Part shown: in pieces, positions 1 through 8,641 of the stretch
Layout of the letters: each line of letters begins with the position of its first letter
Position numbering within the stretch: position 1 is the stretch's first letter
Assembly (NCBI RefSeq): GCF_900094585.1
Contig: NZ_FMAG01000004.1
Coordinates: forward strand, 682,001 to 746,000
Direction of reading: 5' to 3'
Source of the DNA: Martinezella multihospitum
GTDB lineage: Bacteria; Pseudomonadota; Alphaproteobacteria; Rhizobiales; Rhizobiaceae
Length of the DNA stretch: 64,000 nt
Made by a program: the position numbers and the translations under genes
The notes under the pieces: generated by a model
What the model saw: the letters and a program-made list of their open reading frames with translations, nothing else
Database searches by the model: none
What the model was told of the DNA's origin: nothing

Positions 1-41
1 ATCTCGACAAGCCTCATCCAGGTTGAATTCCGAAACTGGCC

Positions 42-929
42 CTACCGCGTCAGCGCATTGGCAAGCCAGTTTGCGGCGTGTTCAGCGGCGAGCGTACGGC
101 GCGGCCTCGCTGGAAGGAGAATGTGATATTGGTCGGCGGTCGACATCTCGGCCTCATCCAAGGCGACGAGCGTGCCATCCTCCAGAAAAGTCTGGACAAG
201 AAGACGCCAGCCGAGCGCGATCCCCTGCCCCGCACGCGCGGCCGCGATCGCCTCCGTATAGTGGTTGAAGCGAAGATGCGGCTTTATTCGCAAAGCCCGG
301 CCGGTTTCCTGAACCCATTGCGTCCAGGAGAGCCATGAGCGGTCATGAGCGTCTGTCTCTATGAACTCGTCGGCATCGGACATCTGCGCCGTCGGACGAC
401 GCCAAAAATAGTCGGGCGAGCATACGGGAACGACGACGTCCTCCTGCGAGGCGACCACCTTGGCGTCGGCAAATGGCGGCCTGCCGTATCGAATGGCGAT
501 ATCGATACCACCGGCGTCCAGATCAATTCTTGCGTCCTGCGAGATGACCCTGATCTGTACGCCCGCATTCTCCCGCCGAAACTCTGCCAACCGCGGAAGC
601 AGCCAGAAGGAGGAGAAGGCGACAGTCGCGCCGATCGTCACGACGTTCTGCTGGGAGGATCTGACTGCATCGACGGCGTCCGCGATGCTGGCGAAGCTTT
701 GCGCAAGCGTCGTTCCCAGGGTGAGGCATACAGCAGTCGGTTCGATGGCGCGATGCTTGCGCACGAACATCGGTAGCCCGAGTTCCTCTTCCAATGTCGC
801 GATCTGGCGGCTGACGGCTGCCTGAGTGACGCCAAGCTCGATCGCGGCCGCAGTAAAGCTCCGATGCCGCAGAACGGCCTCGAGAGTCATCAATGCGGTC
901 AGGGATGGAATTCGCCGCCGAAAGTTCAT
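42..929 (-). CDS. LysR-family transcriptional regulator (GcvA-like)
   Basis: The 295-residue protein has an N-terminal winged helix-turn-helix (about residues 8-66, with the typical AxxLxVTQAAVSRQI pattern) followed by a two-lobe effector-binding domain, the standard LysR length and layout. The SWxxW segment and C-terminal region resemble the GcvA subgroup. It is divergent from the Rieske oxygenase operon that begins at 1038, with 108 bp between them, so it most likely regulates that operon in response to its substrate or a product. An interrupted palindrome sits in the shared intergenic region. The start at 929 follows an AGGATG sequence. The effector is not predictable from sequence. Confidence 0.9.
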   Translation of the reverse strand: MNFRRRIPSLTALMTLEAVLRHRSFTAAAIELGVTQAAVSRQIATLEEELGLPMFVRKHRAIEPTAVCLTLGTTLAQSFASIADAVDAVRSSQQNVVTIGATVAFSSFWLLPRLAEFRRENAGVQIRVISQDARIDLDAGGIDIAIRYGRPPFADAKVVASQEDVVVPVCSPDYFWRRPTAQMSDADEFIETDAHDRSWLSWTQWVQETGRALRIKPHLRFNHYTEAIAAARAGQGIALGWRLLVQTFLEDGTLVALDEAEMSTADQYHILLPARPRRTLAAEHAANWLANALTR

Positions 930-941
930 TATGCATCCTTC

Positions 942-960
942 GCATTACATAATGTTATGC
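942..960. promoter_or_regulatory. Candidate LysR operator in the divergent intergenic region
   Basis: The 19-bp sequence GCATTACATAATGTTATGC is an almost perfect palindrome: 9-bp arms around one central base, with one mismatched pair. It lies between the divergent lysR and Rieske oxygenase genes, where LysR proteins normally bind T-N11-A dyads. Assignment to the adjacent regulator is inferred from position only. Confidence 0.45.
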
Positions 961-1037
961 ATTCGTGAAAATTAATGCCGTTGAAGCATAACGGATGCAA
1001 GGGCAAACTGCAGATCATCGACGCATAAGAGGTTATC

Positions 1038-2291
1038 ATGCTAAACAGGCTCCCATCTTCCATCTCTGCCCTCCTTGAAGCACGCGCCGATGGTTATTCC
1101 CTGCCTGCCGGCCTCTACATCCGTGAGGATGTCTTCGAGGCCGATATCGACGTCTTCTTCCACAAGCACTGGATCTGCGTCGGCCTCGACTGCGACGTGC
1201 CGGAACCAGGCGATGCCACGGTTGTCGATATCGGCAAGACCAGCCTGATCCTGCTTCGCGACGACGACGGCGAAATTCGCGTGCTTCACAACGTCTGTCG
1301 CCATCGCGGCTCGCGCCTGCTCGATGCCGGCAAGACGATCGTCTCGAAGCTCGTCTGTCCCTATCACACATGGACCTACGAACTGACCGGCGAGCTAAGC
1401 TACGCGCCACACATGGGCAAGGACCTGGACAAGCAGTGCCATAGCCTGAAGCCGGTGAACTTCAAGTCGATCGGCGGCCTGATCTATGTATGCCTCTCCG
1501 ACAATCCACCGGAAGACATCGCAAGCCTCGAACAGGTGATGATCGAACGCCTTGCGCCCTACGACATTCGGAATGCCAAAGTCGCTCATCAGACCGACGT
1601 CATCGAGGACGGCAACTGGAAGCTGACGATGGAAAACAATCGCGAGTGCTACCACTGTTCCGCCAATCATCCCGAGCTCTGCGTCTCTTTCGTCGACCTC
1701 GACTTCGGCTTCGATCCTGAAACGCTGAACCCAGAGGACCGCGAGCAGGCGGCCGAGCACTTCCGGCTCTACGACGAGCGGACAAAAGCCTGGGAGGCGG
1801 ATGGTTTCCCGTCGGCGGCAGTCGAACAGCTCGTCGACTGCGCCACGAACTTCCGCACCCAGCGTCTGATCATTGCCGGGGCCGGCGAATCCCAGACATA
1901 TGACGCGACTGCGGCATCGTCGAAGCTGCTCGGTGAGATGACCCGCAAGGATCTCGGCGATACGCATCTCTGGGGCCACAATAGCTGGAACCACTTCATG
2001 GGCGATCACGCTGTCGTCGCGATCGTCATCCCGCTCTCTGCCGGCAAGACGCTGGTTCGAACCAAATGGCTGGTCCACAAGGACGCCGTCGAGGGCAAGG
2101 ACTACGACCTCGACAAGCTCACAGACGTCTGGATCGCCACGACGGACCAGGATGCGGACCTCGTCGCCCGCTCGCATGCCGGCGCCCTCGATCCAGCCTA
2201 CCAGCCCGGCCCCTATTCTCGCTTCTCGGAAGCCAACCTGGACAAGTTCGCGGCCTGGTATATCGATCGGATGCGCGCCCATGGGTATTGA
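1038..2291 (+). CDS. gbcA: Rieske non-heme iron oxygenase, betaine-demethylase-like (GbcA/Stc2 type)
   Basis: The 417-residue oxygenase subunit has a Rieske [2Fe-2S] site with Cys87-x-His89 and Cys107-x2-His110. The mononuclear iron site includes His206 and His211 in an NRECYHCSANH context, with Asp323 as the likely carboxylate ligand. The NRECYHC sequence is typical of the single-subunit-type oxygenases that N-demethylate quaternary amines (glycine betaine GbcA, stachydrine Stc2, carnitine CntA). It would use O2 and electrons from the reductase encoded next to it, whose start codon lies inside this gene's last codons. Family is clear; the exact substrate (glycine betaine, stachydrine, carnitine or another betaine) is not. 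A divergent LysR gene lies upstream. Confidence 0.85.
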   Translation: MLNRLPSSISALLEARADGYSLPAGLYIREDVFEADIDVFFHKHWICVGLDCDVPEPGDATVVDIGKTSLILLRDDDGEIRVLHNVCRHRGSRLLDAGKTIVSKLVCPYHTWTYELTGELSYAPHMGKDLDKQCHSLKPVNFKSIGGLIYVCLSDNPPEDIASLEQVMIERLAPYDIRNAKVAHQTDVIEDGNWKLTMENNRECYHCSANHPELCVSFVDLDFGFDPETLNPEDREQAAEHFRLYDERTKAWEADGFPSAAVEQLVDCATNFRTQRLIIAGAGESQTYDATAASSKLLGEMTRKDLGDTHLWGHNSWNHFMGDHAVVAIVIPLSAGKTLVRTKWLVHKDAVEGKDYDLDKLTDVWIATTDQDADLVARSHAGALDPAYQPGPYSRFSEANLDKFAAWYIDRMRAHGY

Positions 2292-3363
2292 GTTCGCTCA
2301 AATGCAGCGCGGCCAGACCGCTGTTTGGGATCCAGAGCACGACGAGACGCTTTTATGCATCGACGTGCATCAGGAGACGCATGACGTGAAGAGCTTCACG
2401 TTCGCGTCTCCGGAAGGCAAGCGCTTCAGCTTCGATGCCGGGCAGTACTTTCTGTTCGATTTCCCGATGGGTCCGGATAGTGAAGCGCGCTGCTACAGCA
2501 TCTCGTCTTCGCCCCATCGCGGCAACGCATTCACCGTCACGGTCAAGCGCGTACCCGGCGGCAAAGTCTCGAACTGGCTGCACGACAACATGGCTGCCGG
2601 TATGACGGTCAAGGGCCAGGGACCGCTCGGTCACTTCATCCGTCCAAAGGGGGAGAAGACAAAACTGCTGCTGCTCTCGGGCGGCTCGGGCATCACGCCG
2701 GTCATGTCGATCACACGCGATCTGGCGGATCGATACGAACCCTCGGACATCGTTTTTCTTCACGCAGCGCGCACGCCCTCCGACCTCATCTTCCGCCACA
2801 ACCTTTCCGGTCTCGCGACACGGATGAAAGGCCTGCGTCTCCAGTTCCTGCCGGAGACAGTGGCTGGCGAATCGGCTTGGCCGGGATTGACCGGCCGGAT
2901 CTCGCTCGAGTACCTCAAGCTCGCGGTCCCTGACATCGCCGAGCGTGTCGTCATGTGCTGCGGTCCCGCCCCCTTCATGGCGGCGGCGCGTTCTATCACG
3001 GCGGCGTTGGGCGTTCCCGCGTCAAACTACATCGAAGAGAGTTTCGATGCGGCAGTCATCGACGAGCCGGGACTGGACGTCGAGCAACAGCCCGCCCAGA
3101 AGCTCTATCAGGTCGAATTTTCGAAGCAAAAGCGAACGCTGCAAGTCTCATCCGATCAAACGGTGCTCGCGGCTGCGAAGAAGGGCAGCATCAGGCTTCC
3201 TTCGTCCTGTTCGAACGGCATGTGCGGCACGTGCAAATCGAAGCTCGTCTCAGGCTCGGTCGAAATGAATCACAATGGCGGTATCCGTCAGCGGGAGATC
3301 GACGCCGGGATGTTCCTGCCTTGCTGCTCGAAGCCGCTTAGCGATCTTGTCGTTGATCGCTGA
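2281..3363 (+). CDS. gbcB: Ferredoxin-NAD(P)H reductase partner of the Rieske oxygenase (GbcB-like)
   Basis: A roughly 360-residue electron-transfer protein with an FAD-binding ferredoxin-reductase domain (RCYSISSSP flavin motif), an NAD-binding domain (LLSGGSGITP) and a C-terminal plant-type [2Fe-2S] ferredoxin domain with Cys spaced C-x4-C-x2-C and a final Cys in LPCCSKP. This order (FAD, NAD, 2Fe-2S) is that of GbcB and CntB. The frame is open to 2152, but ATG 2281 overlaps the oxygenase stop by 11 bp, gives the family length and starts just before the conserved domain, so I chose it. It passes electrons from NAD(P)H to the oxygenase encoded upstream. Confidence 0.85.
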   Translation: MGIEFAQMQRGQTAVWDPEHDETLLCIDVHQETHDVKSFTFASPEGKRFSFDAGQYFLFDFPMGPDSEARCYSISSSPHRGNAFTVTVKRVPGGKVSNWLHDNMAAGMTVKGQGPLGHFIRPKGEKTKLLLLSGGSGITPVMSITRDLADRYEPSDIVFLHAARTPSDLIFRHNLSGLATRMKGLRLQFLPETVAGESAWPGLTGRISLEYLKLAVPDIAERVVMCCGPAPFMAAARSITAALGVPASNYIEESFDAAVIDEPGLDVEQQPAQKLYQVEFSKQKRTLQVSSDQTVLAAAKKGSIRLPSSCSNGMCGTCKSKLVSGSVEMNHNGGIRQREIDAGMFLPCCSKPLSDLVVDR

Positions 3364-3389
3364 CGAAGGGTTGATGGGAGAGGTATCGA

Positions 3390-4670
3390 ATGCTGGGCAG
3401 GGAAGAGAATTCGCCGCCATCATCAAGCGCGCCCGTCTTCAAGGACGACCGCAAGCAAGCCTATCTCAATCCCAATGGCGCCGATCGTCCTCTGATCAGC
3501 CCGATCCCATCATCGACCCTGGGCAGTGCGAGACGCTACCGTCTCGGGCGTTTGCGGGCGAAGATGAAGGAATGGGACTGTCCGGCGCTGCTGCTCTACG
3601 ATCCGGTCAACATCCGCTACGCCTTCGATTGCTCGAATATGAGCATCTGGACGATGCACAATCCATCCAGATATGCACTCATCCTCGCCGACGGGCCGGG
3701 GATCATGTTCGAATTCGAAGGATCGGAGCATGTAAACGACGGATTGCCCGGCATTGACGAGGTTCGAACGTCAAAATCCTTCCTTTTCTTCACGGCCGGC
3801 AATCTGGTCGAAGACCGGATGAAAGCATGGGCGGACGAGATCGCCGACGTCGTCAAGCCCCACTGCCGCAACGGCAGGATCGCCGTCGACAGGCTTGAAC
3901 CGGCGCCCGCTCATGAATTGCAGAGCCGCGGCTTCACCTTGCTCGACGGCCAGGAGCTTGCGGAGCGCGCACGCTCGATCAAAAGTGCGGAAGAAATCGA
4001 GCTCATGCGCTGGACGATCCGCGTCTGTGAAGCCAGCATGGCGCGCATGTACGAGGTTTCCGAGCCCGGGCGTACCGAGCGGGAGATCTGGGCGGAACTC
4101 CATTTCGAGAATGCGCGCAGCGGCGGCGAATGGCTGGAGACCAAGCTCCTGACCGCAGGCCAACGCACAAATCCCTGGTATCAGGAATGCTCCGACTACA
4201 TCATCAAACGCGGCGAGATGATCTCGTTCGACACCGATATGATCGGGCCTTACGGCTACTGTGCTGACCTTTCGCGTTCGTGGACTTGCGGGCACGTGGC
4301 GATGAATGCCCGACAGAAGGAACTTTATGCGGCAGCAAGAGACCAGATCGATCATAATCTTGCGATTATCCGGCCTGGCATGACCTTCCGCGAGTTCAAC
4401 GAGAAGAGCTGGAGAATTCCAGAAAAATACCTCCCCTACCGCTATACTTTGGCCGCACACGGGACCGGCATGGCCGACGAATGGCCTGGAATTCCACTGC
4501 ATCCTGACTTCGATGAGAACTTCAGCGGCGTCATAGAAGAAAACATGGTGCTCAATATCGAAAGCCTCATTGCCGAAGACGGCTCCGAAAGCATCAAGCT
4601 CGAAACACAGGCGCTTGTCACCGCTGCCGGAATCGAGCGTCTTGACACGTTTCCCTGGGAAGAGATCTGA
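3390..4670 (+). CDS. M24 (creatinase/aminopeptidase fold) protein with DddP-like metal site
   Basis: The 426-residue pita-bread-fold protein resembles the DMSP lyase DddP more than ordinary Xaa-Pro peptidases. The central stretch GGEWLETKLL..RTNPWYQEC..ISFDTDMIG is nearly that of marine DddP as I recall it. Candidate metal ligands are Asp281, Asp283, Asp293, His357, Glu391 and Glu405; their spacing matches the DddP set (D295, D297, D307, H371, E406, E421) within two residues. DddP cleaves dimethylsulfoniopropionate to DMS and acrylate. Here the gene is third in an operon with a betaine demethylase and reductase, 26 bp after the reductase. Alternatives are a peptidase or a hydrolase or lyase acting on another betaine. 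Fold is certain, substrate is inferred. Confidence 0.75.
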   Translation: MLGREENSPPSSSAPVFKDDRKQAYLNPNGADRPLISPIPSSTLGSARRYRLGRLRAKMKEWDCPALLLYDPVNIRYAFDCSNMSIWTMHNPSRYALILADGPGIMFEFEGSEHVNDGLPGIDEVRTSKSFLFFTAGNLVEDRMKAWADEIADVVKPHCRNGRIAVDRLEPAPAHELQSRGFTLLDGQELAERARSIKSAEEIELMRWTIRVCEASMARMYEVSEPGRTEREIWAELHFENARSGGEWLETKLLTAGQRTNPWYQECSDYIIKRGEMISFDTDMIGPYGYCADLSRSWTCGHVAMNARQKELYAAARDQIDHNLAIIRPGMTFREFNEKSWRIPEKYLPYRYTLAAHGTGMADEWPGIPLHPDFDENFSGVIEENMVLNIESLIAEDGSESIKLETQALVTAAGIERLDTFPWEEI

Positions 4671-4786
4671 CCGCAAGAGGGCGATCGATCGCCTCCAATA
4701 CCGGACTAATCGCATGACCGTGCGGGAAGGCTCCACTCACCAAACTGTTGGTCGATGCGCATCGATAGGCCATCTGCTCCCGTGCT

Positions 4787-5989
4787 TTAGCTGGCCAGCA
4801 TTGCGCTGACCAGCTGGGCCGTGCGGGGCGCCAGGGTCAATCCGATGTGCCCATGTCCGAAGGCAAGGATGACGTCCCTGCCGCCTTTCGAAGGCCTGAT
4901 GACCGGCACGGAATTGGGCATTGAAGGCCGAAACCCAAGCCAGGAACGACTTGGCGTTCCAAGTTCGGGGAAGAATCTGCGCGCATTCCTCACAAGGGCT
5001 TGCGTAAGCCGCGGGTTCCCCGGAGCCGTCAATCCGCCGAGTTCCACCAGGCCGGCAACACGCAGCCGCCCCTGCATCGGGCAAAAATAAAAGCCATGGG
5101 CGGTCGGGCAGACCGGCCGCTCGATCGGCAATCCCGGCATGTCATATTCAATATGATAGCCACGTTCGGTATCAAGCTGCACGGGATCGCCGAGCGATGC
5201 AGCCAGTTTGCGCGAGTGGGCGCCGGCAGCAATGACGACCGTGCGGGCGCGCAGCTCATAAGCCGAAGCTGTGATGCGCAGGCCGCTTCGCTCGCGCACG
5301 ATGTCGGTCGCCGATGCCGGAACGAATTCCACGCCCGCCCGCTTCACGGCCGAAGTGAGAAGACGCATCACCTCGCCCGGATCGCTGAGATTGATGGCGC
5401 CCGGGAAGAAAACCCCGCCTTCGAATCCTGTGAAGCGGGGCTCGAGGCCGGTCACCTCGCCGGCCGAGAGAAGCTCTTGCGAAATGCCATAGCTGCGACG
5501 CAGCTCTATGTCCGCGCCAGCCGCTTTGAACGCCTTTCGCGTCTCATAGAGATAGAGACAACCCTTTGCGGACAGAAAATTCGACGCGTTTATCTCCGAG
5601 GCGAACTCCATCCAGGCGGAGGCGGCATCTGAAACAAGCTCGGCGATCCGGCCGGCATTTTCGCGATAGCGATGTGGGAGAGACTCGTAAGCAAACCGGG
5701 CGAGCCAAGGAAACAGGGTCGGCAACGCCGATGTTCGGACGGCCAAAGGACTATCCGGACTAAGGATAAGCGACAGAAAATTTCGAAGCACCGATGGCGT
5801 TCCTACCGGTATGATAGCGTAGTTCGCCACAGTCCCCGCATTCCCATAGGAGGCACCTGAACCGGGCTCATTCGGTTCAATGACGATGACGTCGCGCCCG
5901 TCGGCGCGAAGCCGGAGGGCGATCGCAAGACCAATGACGCCACCGCCCACGACGGCGATATCTGTCGAAATCCGTTTCATTTCATCCAT
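4787..5989 (-). CDS. FAD-dependent D-amino acid dehydrogenase / secondary-amine oxidase (DadA-like)
   Basis: The 400-residue flavoprotein begins with a Rossmann FAD motif (VVGGGVIGLAIALRLRADG, acidic residue at the end of the second strand) and follows the DAO fold with GNAGTVANYAIIPVG typical of DadA-like enzymes. Such enzymes oxidise D-amino acids or N-methylated amino acids and pass electrons to the quinone pool. It is the last gene of a minus-strand unit after an amino-acid ABC importer (ATPase start at 6860), so the imported compound is probably its substrate. With the neighbouring demethylase it could oxidise an N-methyl amino acid, which is inference. Start is 5989 or an in-frame ATG at 5980. 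Confidence 0.8.
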   Translation of the reverse strand: MDEMKRISTDIAVVGGGVIGLAIALRLRADGRDVIVIEPNEPGSGASYGNAGTVANYAIIPVGTPSVLRNFLSLILSPDSPLAVRTSALPTLFPWLARFAYESLPHRYRENAGRIAELVSDAASAWMEFASEINASNFLSAKGCLYLYETRKAFKAAGADIELRRSYGISQELLSAGEVTGLEPRFTGFEGGVFFPGAINLSDPGEVMRLLTSAVKRAGVEFVPASATDIVRERSGLRITASAYELRARTVVIAAGAHSRKLAASLGDPVQLDTERGYHIEYDMPGLPIERPVCPTAHGFYFCPMQGRLRVAGLVELGGLTAPGNPRLTQALVRNARRFFPELGTPSRSWLGFRPSMPNSVPVIRPSKGGRDVILAFGHGHIGLTLAPRTAQLVSAMLAS

Positions 5990-6059
5990 ATTTTTTCAGA
6001 GAAAAGCAGTCACCGGCGCAGTCGGAAACACCGGGCCGGCACGGTTGGAATCGCCACGC

Positions 6060-6860
6060 TCAACCTGGTTTTGCGTATCTTGCGACATAGGCAACGGTTC
6101 GAGGCTCCCTGGGATTGTCGAGCACGTCTGCAGCCGGACCCTGCTCGATAATCCGACCGCCGTCGATGAAGACGACCCAATCCGATACCTCCCGGGCAAA
6201 TGGGAGTTCATGCGTGACGATGATCATCGTCATCCCATCCCTTGCAAGTTCGCGCATCACACGCAGCACTTCGCCGGTGGATTCCGGATCGAGTGCAGAG
6301 GTCGGCTCGTCAAACAGGAGCACGGTCGGCGAGAGCGCGAGAGCGCGCGCAATCGCAACGCGCTGCTGCTCACCGCCTGACATTTGCTCGGGATAAGCCA
6401 GTGCCCGGTGTACAAGACCAACCCGGGTCAGCAACCGCACGGCACGCTCCACCGCCTCACGCTCGCCAACTGCCGCCGCGTGCATCTGCGCGAGGACGAC
6501 ATTTTCCACCGCAGTCAGATGCGGAAACAGGTTGAAGCGCTGAAACACCATACCGACCCGCTGGCGCAGCTTTGCAAGGTCCTTGCAGGTCACCGTTCCA
6601 TTTAAAAAGATCACTTCACCGTTTATTTCGATGGCGCCATCTTCGGGCTGCTCAAGCAAATTCACGCAGCGCATGAGCGTCGTCTTGCCACCGCCGCTCT
6701 GCCCGATGATGCTGACAATCCGGCCGCGTGGAACATCGAGGTCTATGCCATCGAGCACCAGCCTTCCGTCGAAGGACTTTCGAAGCCCCCTGATCTTGAT
6801 CGCGGCGGTGTTGTCGGCCGTGGTCACATGGCGCTTTGCTTCGACTGCTATCTGAGCCAT
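6060..6860 (-). CDS. Polar amino-acid ABC transporter ATP-binding protein (GlnQ/HisP type)
   Basis: A 266-residue ATPase with Walker A GQSGGGKTT, signature MSGGEQQR, Walker B LLFDEPTSALDPE and switch histidine in IIVTHELPFA. The sequence around these motifs is that of polar amino-acid transporters. A GGGAGG ribosome-binding site lies 8 nt before ATG 6860, and the gene starts 4 bp after the permease stop. It energises uptake by the permease and binding protein encoded upstream in the same transcription direction. Confidence 0.93.
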   Translation of the reverse strand: MAQIAVEAKRHVTTADNTAAIKIRGLRKSFDGRLVLDGIDLDVPRGRIVSIIGQSGGGKTTLMRCVNLLEQPEDGAIEINGEVIFLNGTVTCKDLAKLRQRVGMVFQRFNLFPHLTAVENVVLAQMHAAAVGEREAVERAVRLLTRVGLVHRALAYPEQMSGGEQQRVAIARALALSPTVLLFDEPTSALDPESTGEVLRVMRELARDGMTMIIVTHELPFAREVSDWVVFIDGGRIIEQGPAADVLDNPREPRTVAYVARYAKPG

Positions 6861-6864
6861 TCGT

Positions 6865-7605
6865 CTAGCCTCCCGTTTGAATCAAGGCTCTCGCCAGGCG
6901 GAGCCGCCGCCTGCGGCCAAACGACAAGGGTATGCCCGCATGTATGGTGCGCTCGAGCCAGAGAAGGCATTGCGAGACGGGATAGCAAACGGCGAAATAG
7001 ATCATCGCAATCACCAGATAGACTTCAAGTGACCGAAACGTCTCCGAAGCAATCAGTTGCGCCCTGGTCATCAGCTCCGCCGCAGAGATGGTCACCAACA
7101 GTGACGTCGATTTCAGAAGGTCGACGAACATCGTATTGGTGCCCGGCAGTGCAAGGCGGAGTGCCTGCGGCAGGATCACATGACCGAACGTGGTGGCACG
7201 GCCAAGACCGAGTGCATGCGCCGCCTCGTTCTGGCCCGAATGAATGCCCGCAATGGCTGCTCGAAAGATCTCCGACAGATAGGCCGCATAGAACAGCACC
7301 AGGCTCAGCACACCGGCCACGAAAACACTGAATCTGATTCCGACCGAGGGCAAGCCGAAATAGGTGACGAAGATGATGGCAAGCAGGGGCACATTCTTGA
7401 AGACTTCCGTGTAGATGGTCGCCGGCAGGCGCACGACGCGCAACCGGTTGAGACGCATCAAGGCAAGCACAAGCCCCAAGATCGCCGCGCCGACGAAACT
7501 GGCCATCGTATAGGCAAGGGTCCGTAAAAGACCCTCGCCGAGATTGCCTGCATAGTCGCCCCAGGGAACTTGAAACAATTGAGCAAGAGATTGCCAAAAG
7601 CTCAT
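6865..7605 (-). CDS. Polar amino-acid ABC transporter permease
   Basis: A 246-residue inner-membrane protein with the His/Glu/Gln-type permease pattern (LRTLAYT near the N terminus, then an EAA-like loop around AHALGLGRATTFGHVILPQALR). About five hydrophobic helices are visible. The frame is open to GTG 7620, but ATG 7605 is preceded at proper spacing by a GGGGGGA ribosome-binding site, so I chose it. It is a single-permease system, so it probably forms a homodimer. It lies between the binding protein and the ATPase. Confidence 0.92.
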   Translation of the reverse strand: MSFWQSLAQLFQVPWGDYAGNLGEGLLRTLAYTMASFVGAAILGLVLALMRLNRLRVVRLPATIYTEVFKNVPLLAIIFVTYFGLPSVGIRFSVFVAGVLSLVLFYAAYLSEIFRAAIAGIHSGQNEAAHALGLGRATTFGHVILPQALRLALPGTNTMFVDLLKSTSLLVTISAAELMTRAQLIASETFRSLEVYLVIAMIYFAVCYPVSQCLLWLERTIHAGIPLSFGRRRRLRLARALIQTGG

Positions 7606-7620
7606 GTCCGTTCCCCCCAC

Positions 7621-8544
7621 TCAATCGGCGACGGATGGTGGTGACCAGGTCTGCGGACGGTCGACGCCGCGGCGCTGTGCCGCCATGTCCGGCGACGGAA
7701 CCAGGAACTGCTTGGGATCGCCGCCCCATTTCGTGACAAGCGCGGCGAGCGAGCCGTCCTTATACATCGCATCGATCTGGTCGGAGATCGCCTGGGCAAG
7801 CTTCGGCGCCTGCTTGGGCAGATAGAAGCCGGTCATATAGGGCTGGAAATATTTATAGTCGGGATGAACAGTGACCTGCTCCGCGGTGGGCGCATTGAGG
7901 TAGGCAACCCGAAACTTCATGTCCGGTCGTTGCTGCTGCTGATAGATGATCAGCAGCGGGTCGAGAAAGCCGACGTCGAGCCTTCCCGATGAAAGATCCG
8001 AAAAGACGCTGTCGGCTGTCGGATAGGTGCGCGCATCGGCCTTCGGGACTTCGGCAATCGACTTGGCCCAGACATATCCGGTCACTGTGCCGAGTGCCTT
8101 GCCCTCCAGGCTCTTTACGTCGGGATAGGAAGCATCGCCATGCACGGCCATGGCCGGCGGCGAATAGTAGGGCGGGTCGGTGAACAAGCCGACCTTCTGA
8201 CGCGCATCGGACCATGCGATGCCGCCGATGGTGATGTCGGCACGTTGGGACTGTACCGCGGCGAGCATGCCGGGGAAATCGGTCACCGTCGTCTCGATCT
8301 TGAGGCCAAGCTTCTTGGCGACGGCGTCGAGAATGTCGCTGTCGAGCCCGACCAGCTTTTCATCCTTCAATGCCGTGTAGGGCATATAGGGCTCTATCGC
8401 GACCTGCAATACGCCCGGCTTCAGCGTTTCCAGATCCGCGGCATTTACAACCGTGGATATGGCAATCATTCCAAGACCAAAGCCAAGGATTGCCGTCACC
8501 CCGCGTTTGAAGCGGGAATTCAGGAAAATATCGTTGCCAATCAT
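7621..8544 (-). CDS. Amino-acid ABC transporter substrate-binding protein (family 3)
   Basis: A roughly 307-residue periplasmic protein with an N-terminal signal sequence (hydrophobic stretch GVTAILGFGLGMIAISTVV, cleavage near VNAAD) and the family 3 solute-binding fold (LVGLDSDILDAVAKKLG, then DVGFLDPLLIIYQQQ). ATG 8544 is placed 6 nt after an AAGGAGG site and is preferred over GTG 8550. It is the first gene of the importer/oxidase unit and lies next to the divergent GntR regulator. Ligand identity (an amino acid or betaine-like compound) is not readable from sequence. Confidence 0.9.
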   Translation of the reverse strand: MIGNDIFLNSRFKRGVTAILGFGLGMIAISTVVNAADLETLKPGVLQVAIEPYMPYTALKDEKLVGLDSDILDAVAKKLGLKIETTVTDFPGMLAAVQSQRADITIGGIAWSDARQKVGLFTDPPYYSPPAMAVHGDASYPDVKSLEGKALGTVTGYVWAKSIAEVPKADARTYPTADSVFSDLSSGRLDVGFLDPLLIIYQQQQRPDMKFRVAYLNAPTAEQVTVHPDYKYFQPYMTGFYLPKQAPKLAQAISDQIDAMYKDGSLAALVTKWGGDPKQFLVPSPDMAAQRRGVDRPQTWSPPSVAD

Positions 8545-8564
8545 GTTCACCCTCCTTATATTTT

Positions 8565-8578
8565 TGTAATATATTACA
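8565..8578. promoter_or_regulatory. Perfect palindrome, candidate GntR operator
   Basis: TGTAATATATTACA is a perfect 14-bp palindrome 20 bp upstream of the binding-protein start and upstream of the divergent GntR gene. FadR/FCD-type GntR proteins bind short palindromes of this size, so it is a natural candidate for autoregulation and importer control. The link to the regulator is positional. Confidence 0.5.
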
Positions 8579-8641
8579 GAGTATATTATCGAAGTGCGTT
8601 GTCAAGTGATTCAATGGGAAGCGTTCCGGATCACTCTCAGG

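Noticed and set aside
2152..2280. N-terminal extension of the ferredoxin reductase
   Set aside because: This part overlaps the oxygenase coding sequence in another frame and lies before the conserved domain; ATG 2281 gives the usual length.
4680..4693. Palindrome GGCGATCGATCGCC after the M24 gene
   Set aside because: Perfect but without a loop or T run, so not a terminator; GATCGATC words are frequent in this genome.
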